The notes under the pieces: model-generated
Database searches by the model: none
What the model saw: the letters and a program-made list of their open reading frames with translations, nothing else
What the model was told of the DNA's origin: nothing
Translations under genes and position numbers: made by a program
Assembly (NCBI RefSeq): GCF_003634775.1
Contig: NZ_RBXB01000003.1
Coordinates: forward strand, 124,001-188,000
From: Chryseobacterium defluvii
Lineage (GTDB): Bacteria > Bacteroidota > Bacteroidia > Flavobacteriales > Weeksellaceae
Length of the DNA: 64,000 nt
Reading direction: 5' to 3'
Part shown: piece after piece, positions 10,000 through 19,080 of the stretch
Layout: every line of letters begins with the position of its first letter
Numbering within the stretch: position 1 is the stretch's first letter

Positions 10000-10102
10000 T
10001 TATCTGTCCAAAATGATTTTGGTAGAACGTAGCACCTTCATTGCTTGCGCAAAGGGTTGCTAAGGTTTCGCAGGGTCTATTCCCTCAACCTTTCTTGATA
10101 AC
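10000..10102 (-). promoter_or_regulatory. SAM-I (S-box) riboswitch
   Basis: On the minus strand the P1 helix TTATC (10097-10101) pairs with GATAA (10001-10005). Between them are the S-box core elements GGTTGAGGGA, GACCCTGCGAAACC, AGCAACC and AAGGTGCTA in the correct order. This matches the SAM-I aptamer closely. Downstream, towards metX, a small hairpin (GCCAT/ATGGC, about 9967-9981) with a weak T-rich tail may be the expression platform. It should repress the methionine run when SAM is abundant. Confidence 0.93.
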
Positions 10103-10130
10103 ATTTTCAATATTTTAATGAACGATGGGG

Positions 10131-10138
10131 CAAAGATA
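10131..10138 (-). promoter_or_regulatory. -7 promoter element for the SAM-controlled methionine run
   Basis: TATCTTTG on the minus strand is an exact match to the Bacteroidetes -7 consensus TAnnTTTG and lies about 30 nt before the riboswitch P1 helix. No convincing TTTG -33 box is visible 19-21 nt upstream, so the call rests on position and the -7 box. Confidence 0.6.
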
Positions 10139-10291
10139 GTCTTTTTCTTTTACATTTTTAAGAAAAATTAATTTATTCTGAAAAAAGCCCATAAATACAA
10201 GATTTCCAAGGGCATGTTAAGAATTGTTCAGCACTTAAAAATTGGAATTATTTAGCAAAAAAACTACCTTCGTACTGAAAAAGGATGAGAT

Positions 10292-12907
10292 ATGATTGCT
10301 GAAAAACAAAGATTACAAGATACCAACTGGAAAAATTGGGGACCTTATGTAAGCAACAGACAATGGGGAAATGTGCGTGAAGATTATAGCCCCAATGGCA
10401 ACGCATGGGGATTTGCCAATCATGACAATGCTGAAAGTTATACCTACAGATGGGGGGAAGAAGGTATTGCGGGAATTTCAGATACCAAACAACTTTTGTG
10501 CTTTGCTCTTTCGTTCTGGAATAAAAAAGACAAGATCGTTAAAGAACGTTTTTTCGGATTGAGCAATCCTCAGGGAAATCATGGGGAAGATATCAAAGAA
10601 CTCTTCTACTATCTGGATAATACTCCAACTCATAGTTATATGAAGATGGTGTACAAATATCCTATCAATGAATTTCCCTACGATGACCTTATTGCCGAAA
10701 ACGGAAGACGAAGCAAAAGGGAACCTGAGTATGAAATTTTTGATACGGGAATCTTCAACAATGATGAATATTTTGATATTTTTATTGAATATTGCAAAGC
10801 GGATACTGACGATATTTTAGTAAGAGTCAGCATTTATAACAGGAGCCAGAAGGATGCTCCTATTGTAGTAGCTCCGACATTATGGTTCAGAAACAATTGG
10901 AAGTGGGGATATAATAGATATCAGCCTTTTTTAAATGCTTCTCATGAAGGATGTATTGATATTCACCATGACAGTATTTCTATCAAAAAGCTGTATATCA
11001 GAAACGGCAATGCCAGAAGTGTTTTTTGTGACAATGAAACGAACACCCCAAAATTACATGGGACACTTTATTTTGGGAACACTTATTTCAAGGATGGAAT
11101 TAATGACCATATTGTGTATGGAAGCAATACCATTAACCCCGAAAAAAAAGGGACAAAAGCTTCTTTTTTAATTGATGAAATCATTGAAGCCGGGCAATCC
11201 AAAACGTTTGAGCTTAGACTATCCCCTCATGAAACAGACGAACCCTTTGATCAGTTTGATGAGATTTTCAATACAAGAATAGCCGAAGCCAATGAATTTT
11301 ATCATGAAGTTCAGCATGATGTAACCCACGATGATGAAAGAAATGTCCAGAGACAAGCTTTTGCGGGATTGCTTTGGAATAAACAGTTTTATCACTACAA
11401 TGTAGGAAAATGGCTGAAAGGAGACCCTAATTTTGAGGCGCCCAGAAATTTTAATGACTATGTAAGGAATACGGAGTGGAACCACATGCACAATAAGGAT
11501 ATTATTTCCATGCCGGATAAATGGGAATATCCTTGGTATGCAACCTGGGATCTTGCATTCCATTGTGTTCCTTTTGCTATTATTGATGCTGAATTCGCCA
11601 AGGGACAGCTTCTTTTGCTGACAAAGGAATGGTATATGCATCCTAACGGGCAGCTCCCTGCTTACGAATGGAATCTGAGTGATGTAAATCCTCCTGTTCA
11701 TGCATGGTCATGCTTCAGGGTTTTTAAAATTGACGAGAAACAAAACGGAAAACCGGATTTATTATTCCTTGAAAAGGTTTTTCAAAAATTACTTCTTAAT
11801 TTCACCTGGTGGGTCAACCGAAAAGATAAGAACGGTAAAAATATTTTTGGAGGCGGTTTCCTTGGACTTGATAACATTGGTGCTTTTGACCGGAATATGA
11901 TCCTAAAAGACGGACAATATCTTGAACAAGCAGACGGAACAAGCTGGATGGCCATGTACGCATTGAATATGATGAGAATTTCCATGGAGCTTGCCCAATA
12001 CTATCAGGTATATGAAGATATGGCCATCAAGTTTTTTGAACACTATCTGTATATCGCTGAAGCTATGGAAAACCTGGGTGAAGGAACAAAAGGATTATGG
12101 AATGAGGAAGATGGGTTTTTCTATGATGTTCTTCAGCTTGGAAACGGAGATAGTGTTTCTTTAAGACTAAGAAGTATCGTGGGGCTGATCCCTATGTTTG
12201 CCGTAGAAATTATCGACCATCATTTACTGGAAAAAATGCCTAATTTCAGGGAAAGAATGGATTGGGTCTTAAAAAACAAACCGGAACTTACCAAACTTGT
12301 TTCTCACTGGGAAGAGGAAGGACAGGGAAGGAAACACCTGATGAGCATTTTGCGTAAAACTCGTCTCACTAAAGTCTTAAAAAGAATGCTTGATGAAAAA
12401 GAGTTCCTGAGTTCTTATGGGATACGCGCTATGTCTAAAGTATATGAAGAAAACCCTTTTATTTTCTCTGTTCACGGCAATGAAAATATAGTCTACTATA
12501 CGCCTGCAGAAAGTGACAGCAGAATGTTTGGAGGTAACAGCAACTGGAGAGGGCCGATCTGGTTCCCTATTAATTTTCTGATCGTTGAGAGTTTACAACG
12601 CTTTCACTTTTATTATGGAAACAGTATGAAAGTGGAATTTCCGACAGGAAGCGGAGATAAGAAAAACCTGGATGAAGTAGCTCAAAATATCAGTCACAGG
12701 CTTTGTTCTATTTTCTTAAAAGATGAAAATGGGGAGAGAGCGTTTAACGGAGGGAATGGAAAATTCAATTATGATGAGTATTTTAAAGATTATATTACTT
12801 TTTATGAATATTTCCACGGGGATAACGGACGGGGCGTAGGAGCATCACATCAAACAGGGTGGACCGCCACTGTCGCTAAATTGATGAAACCGAGAATGAC
12901 ACTATAA
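10292..12907 (+). CDS. GH63-type glycoside hydrolase (MGH1-like glucosidase)
   Basis: An 871-residue protein without a signal peptide. The C-terminal half is an alpha/alpha barrel with EWNLSDVNPPVHAW, and near the end the segment GGNSNWRGPIWFP, which is characteristic of GH63-type alpha-glucosidases. An N-terminal region of about 350 residues is beta-rich (NGNAWGFANHDNAESYTYRWGEDG-like start). It probably hydrolyses an alpha-linked glucoside or mannosylglycerate/glucosylglycerate-like compound in the cytosol; the substrate is not readable. It is transcribed alone, divergently from the methionine run, and ends in a perfect terminator. Length fits bacterial GH63 homologues of about 870-900 residues. 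Confidence 0.82.
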   Translation: MIAEKQRLQDTNWKNWGPYVSNRQWGNVREDYSPNGNAWGFANHDNAESYTYRWGEEGIAGISDTKQLLCFALSFWNKKDKIVKERFFGLSNPQGNHGEDIKELFYYLDNTPTHSYMKMVYKYPINEFPYDDLIAENGRRSKREPEYEIFDTGIFNNDEYFDIFIEYCKADTDDILVRVSIYNRSQKDAPIVVAPTLWFRNNWKWGYNRYQPFLNASHEGCIDIHHDSISIKKLYIRNGNARSVFCDNETNTPKLHGTLYFGNTYFKDGINDHIVYGSNTINPEKKGTKASFLIDEIIEAGQSKTFELRLSPHETDEPFDQFDEIFNTRIAEANEFYHEVQHDVTHDDERNVQRQAFAGLLWNKQFYHYNVGKWLKGDPNFEAPRNFNDYVRNTEWNHMHNKDIISMPDKWEYPWYATWDLAFHCVPFAIIDAEFAKGQLLLLTKEWYMHPNGQLPAYEWNLSDVNPPVHAWSCFRVFKIDEKQNGKPDLLFLEKVFQKLLLNFTWWVNRKDKNGKNIFGGGFLGLDNIGAFDRNMILKDGQYLEQADGTSWMAMYALNMMRISMELAQYYQVYEDMAIKFFEHYLYIAEAMENLGEGTKGLWNEEDGFFYDVLQLGNGDSVSLRLRSIVGLIPMFAVEIIDHHLLEKMPNFRERMDWVLKNKPELTKLVSHWEEEGQGRKHLMSILRKTRLTKVLKRMLDEKEFLSSYGIRAMSKVYEENPFIFSVHGNENIVYYTPAESDSRMFGGNSNWRGPIWFPINFLIVESLQRFHFYYGNSMKVEFPTGSGDKKNLDEVAQNISHRLCSIFLKDENGERAFNGGNGKFNYDEYFKDYITFYEYFHGDNGRGVGASHQTGWTATVAKLMKPRMTL

Positions 12908-12938
12908 ATAAAGCCAGCTAAAAGCTGGCTTTATTTAT
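12904..12938. terminator. Terminator after the GH63 gene
   Basis: A perfect 16-bp stem (12904-12919 with 12923-12938) closes a 3-nt loop and includes a T-rich 3' side. It starts at the stop codon of the hydrolase gene. Confidence 0.85.
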
Positions 12939-13152
12939 ATAACTCTATAAAATCAAAATAAATTATTTAATTACAAATACTCTCATAATTTTTAAAATTT
13001 CACCAACAATAATCTTATATTTTTCTCACAATGCAAAGTATAAGTTTTTCTTATTCGAGAAAAAATGAATATAATATTATTTAATGAAAGAAAACACAAA
13101 ATAAATTCTATTTGTATTTAATTAGATTTGCAGCATTAATTAAAAACACAAC
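12939..13152. other. AT-rich intergenic stretch
   Basis: This is very AT-rich and holds no ORF. A TAGATTTG element at 13123-13130 matches the -7 consensus and lies about 23 nt before the small ORF at 13153, but no -33 box fits it. Nothing else was recognised. Confidence 0.4.
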
Positions 13153-13236
13153 ATGAAAACATATTTATCATTTGCTTTCCTGCTCTTCTTATCAGGAATC
13201 ACGACAAAATTATACCCGTCTCGATTATTCCATTAA
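13153..13236 (+). pseudogene. Start of a decayed secreted protein gene (signal-peptide remnant)
   Basis: ATG at 13153 opens a 27-codon frame beginning MKTYLSFAFLLFLSGI, a typical signal peptide, and stops at TAA 13234-13236. In a shifted frame the sequence continues as plausible beta-rich coding (NYTRLDYSINYISINN) up to about 13290, with further stops. A -7-like box lies upstream. This looks like the 5' end of a lost exported protein gene rather than a functional microprotein, though the latter is not excluded. Confidence 0.45.
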
Positions 13237-13324
13237 TTATATTTCGATAAATAACATTTAACCTGCTCAATTAGGGGTTAGGATTTATTGATTTATTTTA
13301 AACTAAACACAAAAAAATCATATT

Positions 13325-16300
13325 ATGAAAACAAAATTATTTTTGTTCATCTTCCTAATAATGTCATTAGGAATACAAGCTCAGATTATTAATTTCCCTG
13401 ATCCAAATTTTAAGGCCAAGCTATTGTCCTCTTCTCCTGCCAATACTGTTGCAAAGGATTTATCCGGAAATTATTTTGCCATTGATGCCAATGGAGATGG
13501 TGAAATTGATCAAAATGAAGCGCAAGCCGTAACGGAACTAAATATATCAAATGCCAATATATCTTCTTTGACTGGAATTTCAAATTTTCAGTTAATATAT
13601 CTTAATTGCAGTAATAACCAGATTACGTCATTAGATCTTTCCACGTTGTATCTTTTCGGATTGGACTGCAGCCATAATCTGATTAGCTCCTTAGACCTTT
13701 CTTCATCACCGGAAATTGTAACTTTAGACTGTTCTTTTAACTCGCTAACAGATTTACAGCTAACCACCAACGGACAACTTGATGATATCAACTGCAGCCA
13801 TAATCAAATTGCGACATTATCTCTTTCAACTTCTCAAGTATGGATGATGCCAAATCCGCGTAATATTGATTGTTCATATAATTCTCTAACATCTTTTTCA
13901 CTTGCAAGTAATGTTATTTATGGTGATGTTAATTGCAGTCATAATCAGATAACCACATTAAGCGTTAAAAACAAGACAATGAGCTCATTAGATTGCAGCT
14001 ATAACCTGATTTCATCTCTGGATTTCCAGGATGTAAAGCTGCAAAACCTATCTGTATTGAATGTCAGTAATAATCCCGGACTAACCAGTATCTGTAAAAA
14101 TGAGGGTGATACATTACCAAGCACGGGTGCTGTCTCTCAAATGGTGTGTAATGGTGCTGTAATTGGCTTTGACCAAGGGTTTAAAAAGATTTTACTTTCT
14201 TCTAATCTTGATGCCTGTACTTATGGCTATTATAACTGGGTGGCTAAAGACATCAATAATAATTGCCTGGACCTTGATCCGGATCAGGATGGTGAAATGT
14301 TACAAATTGATTTGGATAAGGTAGCCTATCTTCAATTTTTCTATGATCCAACAAGTTCGACCAACCATAACTTTGTCACTACCAATGGCATCCAGCATCT
14401 GGTAAACTTGAAAGAAATCCATGGAGTTACCGGAGGAACATCATCTTATGCTACCGGTAGTTTGGGCAGTATCGTCATTGATGGCCACCAAAATCTTGAA
14501 ACTATAGACCTTACCCAGTTTTATGTGAAATCCGTTGACATCAAAAATACTCCTAAACTTAAAAAGGTTCTTACAGGCACCAATCATAGTTATGCCGGCG
14601 GCGATGCCTTAGCTTATGAATTCAGCAATTGTCCTTTACTTGAAGAAGTATATGGAATGCAGTCAAAACTTACTGCCCTGACATTCCTGAACTGCCCTAA
14701 TGTAAAGAATATAGACGTTACCGGAAACAGGTTGGCATCTTTTGATGCTTCCATGCTTCCTAATCTGGAAAACTTACACATAGGAAATTACAGAGCTTAT
14801 ACTTCCAGTCCTACCGAGACTGTAGATTATCCTAAAAATACAATGACCACTTTTGATATTTCAGGGCATACCAAACTGAAAAATTTCTCATGTACTAAAG
14901 GAGTATTAACGTCATTAAATATTCAAAACTGCCCTTTACTGGAAACGGTTAACTGCTCAGATAATGAACTTACATCATTACAGGTAAGTGGAACGAATAT
15001 GACTATTCCCCTGCAGTATTATAATTTTAATAATGGAACGGCTAACTTATGTGCTAACAATAATAAATTAGAAAATCTTGATTTTAGCAATTCGAAAATC
15101 AATAGTATTACTATCAACAACAATCTTCTTAAGACCATACTATTAAAAAACGGTTTTACTGAAACCATCACATTTAATAATAACCCTAGCATTAAATTTA
15201 TCTGCGTAGATCTACCGGAACTCAGCTCCATTCAGGCGCTTGTTAATCAATACGGATATACCAACACGTGTAATGTAAACTCATACTGCAGCTTCACTCC
15301 TGGAGGCAATTATAACACTATCACAGGAACCGTAAGGTTTGATGAAAATAATAACGGATGTGATGCCGGCGACGAAGTTTTTGAACATATGAAGCTGAAG
15401 ATAAATGATGGAACAACTACAGGAGAAACTTTTGTAAAAAACAACGGGAAATATGATTTCTATGCGCTGGCAGGAAATTTCACCGTAACAGTAGAACCTG
15501 AAAATCCATCATTATTTACAGTAACACCTTCTATTTTCGTCATTAATTTTGCAGACGCCAACAATAATGTTTCCACGCAAAACATCTGTGTTACCCAAAA
15601 CGGAAATGTGAAGGATTTGGAAGTTATATTTGCCCCTGTAACCGATGCAAGGCCTGGCTTTGATGCTGTTTATAAACTGATCTGGAGAAATAAAGGGAAT
15701 ACTACTCTTTCAGGAACTGTTACACTGGCTTTTGACAATACTAAAATGCTCTTTTTATCCTCCGTTTTGCCTTCTACCGTGAGCGGAAATCAGGTGACAT
15801 TTAATTTTACGAATTTAAAACCTTATGCCAACACATCTTCTGAGCTTACTTTCAAAATAAATGCTCCTACAAACCCTACTAATCCGGTAAATATTGGAGA
15901 CACTCTTAATTTTAGTGCAATCATCGACTCTCCGTCAGGAGAAAGTACTCCGGAAGATAATGAATTTGCTTTCAAACAAACCGTTGTAGGTTCTTTTGAT
16001 CCTAATGATATTACCTGTCTTGAAGGAAGCCAGGTTCCATCGTCAATGATTGGAAAATATCTTCATTATATCGTTAATTTTGAGAATACGGGTACTGCTC
16101 CTGCCACAAATATTGTTGTGGAAATGAATGTGAATCCGGATGATTTTGATATTTCTTCTTTACAATTGCAGAATACTTCTCACAGCACCTATACGAAAGT
16201 AACAGGTAATAAAGTGGAATTTATCATGAAGGACATTAATCTTGCCGCTCTTGCCCATGGAAATGTAGCCTTAAAAATAAAATCCAACAATAATCTGATT

Positions 16301-16654
16301 ACAGGCGACAGTGTGAGCAATCAGGCTAATATTTATTTTGATTATAATTTCCCGGTAGAAACGAATGAAGCCATTACCTTGATCAAGAATCCAACATTGC
16401 AAACCAATGATACAATAAGTAATAACTCAATCAATATCTACCCGAATCCTACCAAAGATGATGTAAATATCAGTACGGATGCAAAGATCAAATCGATTGA
16501 AGTATATGATGCACAGGGAAGAATCATTCAAAAGCATATGGGGATCAATTCTCAACATGCAAAAATTTCGATACGTAGCAATACTTCCGGACTATATATT
16601 TTCAAAATTATAACTGAAAAAGAAGTCGTCATGAAAAAAGTGATGAAAAATTAA
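13325..16654 (+). CDS. Type IX-secreted leucine-rich-repeat surface protein
   Basis: A 1109-residue exported protein. Signal peptide 1-19 ends at IQAQ. Residues about 65-260 and 375-620 hold irregular leucine-rich repeats with recurring LDCSHN/INCSHNQ units. A small SdrB-like beta domain (GTVRFDENNNGCDAGDE) follows near 655-745. About 885-1025 is a DUF7619-type conserved domain (GSFDPNDITC, YIVNFENTGTAPA, QANIYFDYNFPVETN). The last 75 residues are a type A type IX sorting domain (INIYPNPTKDDV ending in KKVMKN). It is predicted to cross the outer membrane by the Por/T9SS machinery and be attached or released; a binding role is likely, but the ligand is unknown. Confidence 0.88.
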   Translation: MKTKLFLFIFLIMSLGIQAQIINFPDPNFKAKLLSSSPANTVAKDLSGNYFAIDANGDGEIDQNEAQAVTELNISNANISSLTGISNFQLIYLNCSNNQITSLDLSTLYLFGLDCSHNLISSLDLSSSPEIVTLDCSFNSLTDLQLTTNGQLDDINCSHNQIATLSLSTSQVWMMPNPRNIDCSYNSLTSFSLASNVIYGDVNCSHNQITTLSVKNKTMSSLDCSYNLISSLDFQDVKLQNLSVLNVSNNPGLTSICKNEGDTLPSTGAVSQMVCNGAVIGFDQGFKKILLSSNLDACTYGYYNWVAKDINNNCLDLDPDQDGEMLQIDLDKVAYLQFFYDPTSSTNHNFVTTNGIQHLVNLKEIHGVTGGTSSYATGSLGSIVIDGHQNLETIDLTQFYVKSVDIKNTPKLKKVLTGTNHSYAGGDALAYEFSNCPLLEEVYGMQSKLTALTFLNCPNVKNIDVTGNRLASFDASMLPNLENLHIGNYRAYTSSPTETVDYPKNTMTTFDISGHTKLKNFSCTKGVLTSLNIQNCPLLETVNCSDNELTSLQVSGTNMTIPLQYYNFNNGTANLCANNNKLENLDFSNSKINSITINNNLLKTILLKNGFTETITFNNNPSIKFICVDLPELSSIQALVNQYGYTNTCNVNSYCSFTPGGNYNTITGTVRFDENNNGCDAGDEVFEHMKLKINDGTTTGETFVKNNGKYDFYALAGNFTVTVEPENPSLFTVTPSIFVINFADANNNVSTQNICVTQNGNVKDLEVIFAPVTDARPGFDAVYKLIWRNKGNTTLSGTVTLAFDNTKMLFLSSVLPSTVSGNQVTFNFTNLKPYANTSSELTFKINAPTNPTNPVNIGDTLNFSAIIDSPSGESTPEDNEFAFKQTVVGSFDPNDITCLEGSQVPSSMIGKYLHYIVNFENTGTAPATNIVVEMNVNPDDFDISSLQLQNTSHSTYTKVTGNKVEFIMKDINLAALAHGNVALKIKSNNNLITGDSVSNQANIYFDYNFPVETNEAITLIKNPTLQTNDTISNNSINIYPNPTKDDVNISTDAKIKSIEVYDAQGRIIQKHMGINSQHAKISIRSNTSGLYIFKIITEKEVVMKKVMKN

Positions 16655-16658
16655 ACTA

Positions 16659-16686
16659 AAAACCTCTTTTTTAAGAGGTTTTTTAT
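16659..16686 (+). terminator. Terminator after the LRR surface protein gene
   Basis: A 10-bp stem AAAACCTCTT/AAGAGGTTTT (16659-16668 with 16673-16682) is followed by further T residues, just after the stop codon. Confidence 0.85.
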
Positions 16687-16855
16687 TTTATCTCTATTAT
16701 CTATTTGATACGAGTGCCCACATCATTTCATAAAAGCAAATTACCCATAAAATTATAGATATTTATTAATATTTGATATTATTGATCAAATAGTATTGAA
16801 TTATTTTTAATACATCACATAAATTAGCCTATAAACTAATTTTTACTGTATTATT

Positions 16856-18526
16856 ATGAAACAAAAACTATTACCTACTTTATGCCTGGTATTATCCGGC
16901 ATATTCACCAACCAAATCAATGCCCAGGAATATCAGTCGATCGCTATTTCAAGCGGATATTCTGCTGATGTTATTGCCAATGGTATCGGATCTTCCAGCT
17001 CATCTACCAACAATGATGTCGATGGAGTAAACTTTGCCTTTATATCCAAGGATTTCCAACTCACGTCTTCTAGTTCGTCACTTTCTTATGGTTTGCCTAT
17101 CAATGGAATTATTAATTCTGCCGTTGCTACTACTCCAGGATTGAATTATCAGCTTGCGTCTTACAGTGGCAACAATTCATTAAGGCTTCTTAATGCCAAT
17201 GATAACGGAACCCTTATGTTTGCAACTCCTATTCCTGCTTTAAACCTATATATGTTGGCAACAGGGGGAAGTGGAGCATGCACGGTAAATGTAGATGTTA
17301 ATTTCCTGGATAATACTTCCCAAACCTTTACGGGAATTAGCATTTCTGATTGGTATGGAGGAAGTGGCTATGCCATCCAGGGAATCGGACGAATCAATAT
17401 TACCAACGATGTTCTGGAATCAGGAGGCGGAACCAATCCCAGATTATATCAAATTCCATTAGCCATTAATGCCGCGAACCAGTCGAAACCTATCAAAAGT
17501 GTAACGGTAACAAAAACAGGGACCGGAGGCATACCTAATATTTTTGCTTTTTCTGCGGATGTATATTCTTCATGTCCAGCCCCGACCAATATTGCCTATA
17601 CATCTAATGTGGATGGGGCTACTCTTACGTGGACTGCTCCTGCCTCTGCCCCTTCAGCGGGTTATGATTATTATTACAATTCTTCTCCTACTCCTCCCAC
17701 GGCAACCACACCCCCCACAGGAAACGTATCCGGAACAAGTGTAACGATTGGAGGGCTCCCAACCGGACAGGCATACTATTTCTGGGTAAGGTCGAACTGT
17801 GGCACATCACAGGGCTTCTGGAAAATGAAAGAATTTACAACGGGACAAGTATCCGCAACTTATACTTCCGGAGATATTAATACTATGTATAGCAGTGGTA
17901 CACCGGGTGTCACTTCTACCACAAACTGCCCCGCTACTCTTTCCATCAATGTTCCTTCAGGATACAAAATAAAATCCACTGCGGTATCTTATGCTATGAG
18001 TACAGTAGCGGACGGCTGGATGTCTGAACAAAACAGCTTACTGGTCTGTTCGACCTCCGGAACAAGCGAGTCTTCGGTATCCACGGGCTCCGGTAATACC
18101 GGCGGAACTTATTCCTATAACAGAACCGGCCTTACTATTGCTAATGCACTTTCAGGAACGGTGAATTTTGAGCTAAGGGCATGGAGGACTTATGGAGGTT
18201 CAGATTGTAGCGCTGATTATAATAAAGTAGATAATAACACATGGAAAATAACTGTTACATTAGAACCGGCAGCATTGGCCGTCAATGAAGTGGTAAAGGA
18301 AAAAGAGAGAATTGCTTTCCCGAACCCTTTCCATGAGACGCTGAATATCGAAAATACAGGCAATGTAAAGCGTATTTCGGTTACAGACTTTTCCGGAATT
18401 ACTGTAAAAACGGTTGATAACCCAACTTCACAGCTTCATCTGGGAGATCTTAAAGACGGAATGTATATTCTGACATTAACGATGAAAGACGGCTCTGTGA
18501 AGAGCACAAAAATCATAAAAAGATAA
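16856..18526 (+). CDS. Type IX-secreted protein with a fibronectin type III domain
   Basis: A 556-residue exported protein. The signal peptide runs to about residue 24 (NQINAQ). Residues about 25-235 are a Ser/Gly/Asn-rich beta region of no recognised family. A fibronectin III-like domain lies at about 240-330 (CPAPTNIAYTSN, ATLTWTAP, YYFWVRSNCG), then a second beta-rich module (about 340-465) with TTNCPATLSINVP. The last 70 residues form a type IX sorting domain (FPNPFHETLNIEN, ending STKIIKR). No catalytic motif is visible. It is transcribed alone, after a 170-bp gap from the LRR protein, and may work with it at the cell surface (inference). Confidence 0.82.
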   Translation: MKQKLLPTLCLVLSGIFTNQINAQEYQSIAISSGYSADVIANGIGSSSSSTNNDVDGVNFAFISKDFQLTSSSSSLSYGLPINGIINSAVATTPGLNYQLASYSGNNSLRLLNANDNGTLMFATPIPALNLYMLATGGSGACTVNVDVNFLDNTSQTFTGISISDWYGGSGYAIQGIGRINITNDVLESGGGTNPRLYQIPLAINAANQSKPIKSVTVTKTGTGGIPNIFAFSADVYSSCPAPTNIAYTSNVDGATLTWTAPASAPSAGYDYYYNSSPTPPTATTPPTGNVSGTSVTIGGLPTGQAYYFWVRSNCGTSQGFWKMKEFTTGQVSATYTSGDINTMYSSGTPGVTSTTNCPATLSINVPSGYKIKSTAVSYAMSTVADGWMSEQNSLLVCSTSGTSESSVSTGSGNTGGTYSYNRTGLTIANALSGTVNFELRAWRTYGGSDCSADYNKVDNNTWKITVTLEPAALAVNEVVKEKERIAFPNPFHETLNIENTGNVKRISVTDFSGITVKTVDNPTSQLHLGDLKDGMYILTLTMKDGSVKSTKIIKR

Positions 18527-18540
18527 TAACTTTCAGTCAT

Positions 18541-18573
18541 AAAAAAATCCGGATGAATCATTCGGATTTTTTT
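18541..18573. terminator. Bidirectional terminator between convergent genes
   Basis: AAAAAAATCCG (18541-18551) pairs with CGGATTTTTTT (18563-18573) with a further palindromic core ATGAATCAT. It lies between the ends of the FN3 surface protein and the OsmC gene. Confidence 0.85.
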
Positions 18574-18585
18574 ATTTATTTTTAT

Positions 18586-19008
18586 TTAATCTACTTTTTC
18601 CCCGTTTACAAAAACTTCGTAACCGATTTCCACAGTGGGTTCAAGGGTCTTGGAAACTGAACAGTATTTTTCAAATGACAGTTGAGCTGCTTTCAATGCT
18701 TTTTTAGGATCTATGTTTCCTTCCAAAAGAAATTTCACTTTGACAGATTTAAAAGGTTTAGCATCTTCTACAGGAATTCTCTCTCCTTCTACTTCCGCTT
18801 TAAAATCTGTAATCTCCTGTCTCTGTTTTTTCAAAATAGAAACAACGTCTATTCCGCTACACCCGGCTACCGCCATCAAAACGCTTTCCATTGGTGACAC
18901 CCCCTTTGCTCCGGGTTGGGAAGTATTATCCAAAAGGATGGAGTTTCCTTGGGAATTGGTGCATTCAAATAAAAAGTCGTCGTTGATTCTGTTTAATGTT
19001 ATTTTCAT
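18586..19008 (-). CDS. OsmC family peroxiredoxin-like protein
   Basis: A 140-residue OsmC/YhfA-type protein. The two conserved cysteines are visible: one in AVAGCSGIDV near residue 49 and one in FEKYCSVSKTL near residue 114. Family members reduce organic hydroperoxides with a thiol partner in the cytosol; the YhfA-like subgroup is less well characterised. The neighbouring DUF58 gene upstream ends 69 bp away, and an exact -7 box overlaps its stop, so OsmC probably has its own promoter. Confidence 0.9.
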   Translation of the reverse strand: MKITLNRINDDFLFECTNSQGNSILLDNTSQPGAKGVSPMESVLMAVAGCSGIDVVSILKKQRQEITDFKAEVEGERIPVEDAKPFKSVKVKFLLEGNIDPKKALKAAQLSFEKYCSVSKTLEPTVEIGYEVFVNGEKVD

Positions 19009-19072
19009 TATTGAAATTTGGGTTTATTACGACGCTGAACAAAGTCAGGCGCCTATTGAGTAATTACTACTG

Positions 19073-19080
19073 CAAAATTA
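19073..19080 (-). promoter_or_regulatory. Candidate -7 promoter element for osmC
   Basis: TAATTTTG on the minus strand matches TAnnTTTG exactly and overlaps the stop codon of the DUF58 gene, about 65 nt before the OsmC start. No -33 TTTG is seen at the right distance. Confidence 0.4.

Noticed and set aside
11219..11701. A 160-codon antisense frame in the GH63 gene
   Set aside because: It is opposite a well-conserved coding region, has no start context and no recognisable motifs; a shadow frame.
13112..13130. A full promoter for the signal-peptide remnant (TTTG plus TAGATTTG)
   Set aside because: The two boxes are only 8 nt apart, against about 19-21 expected.
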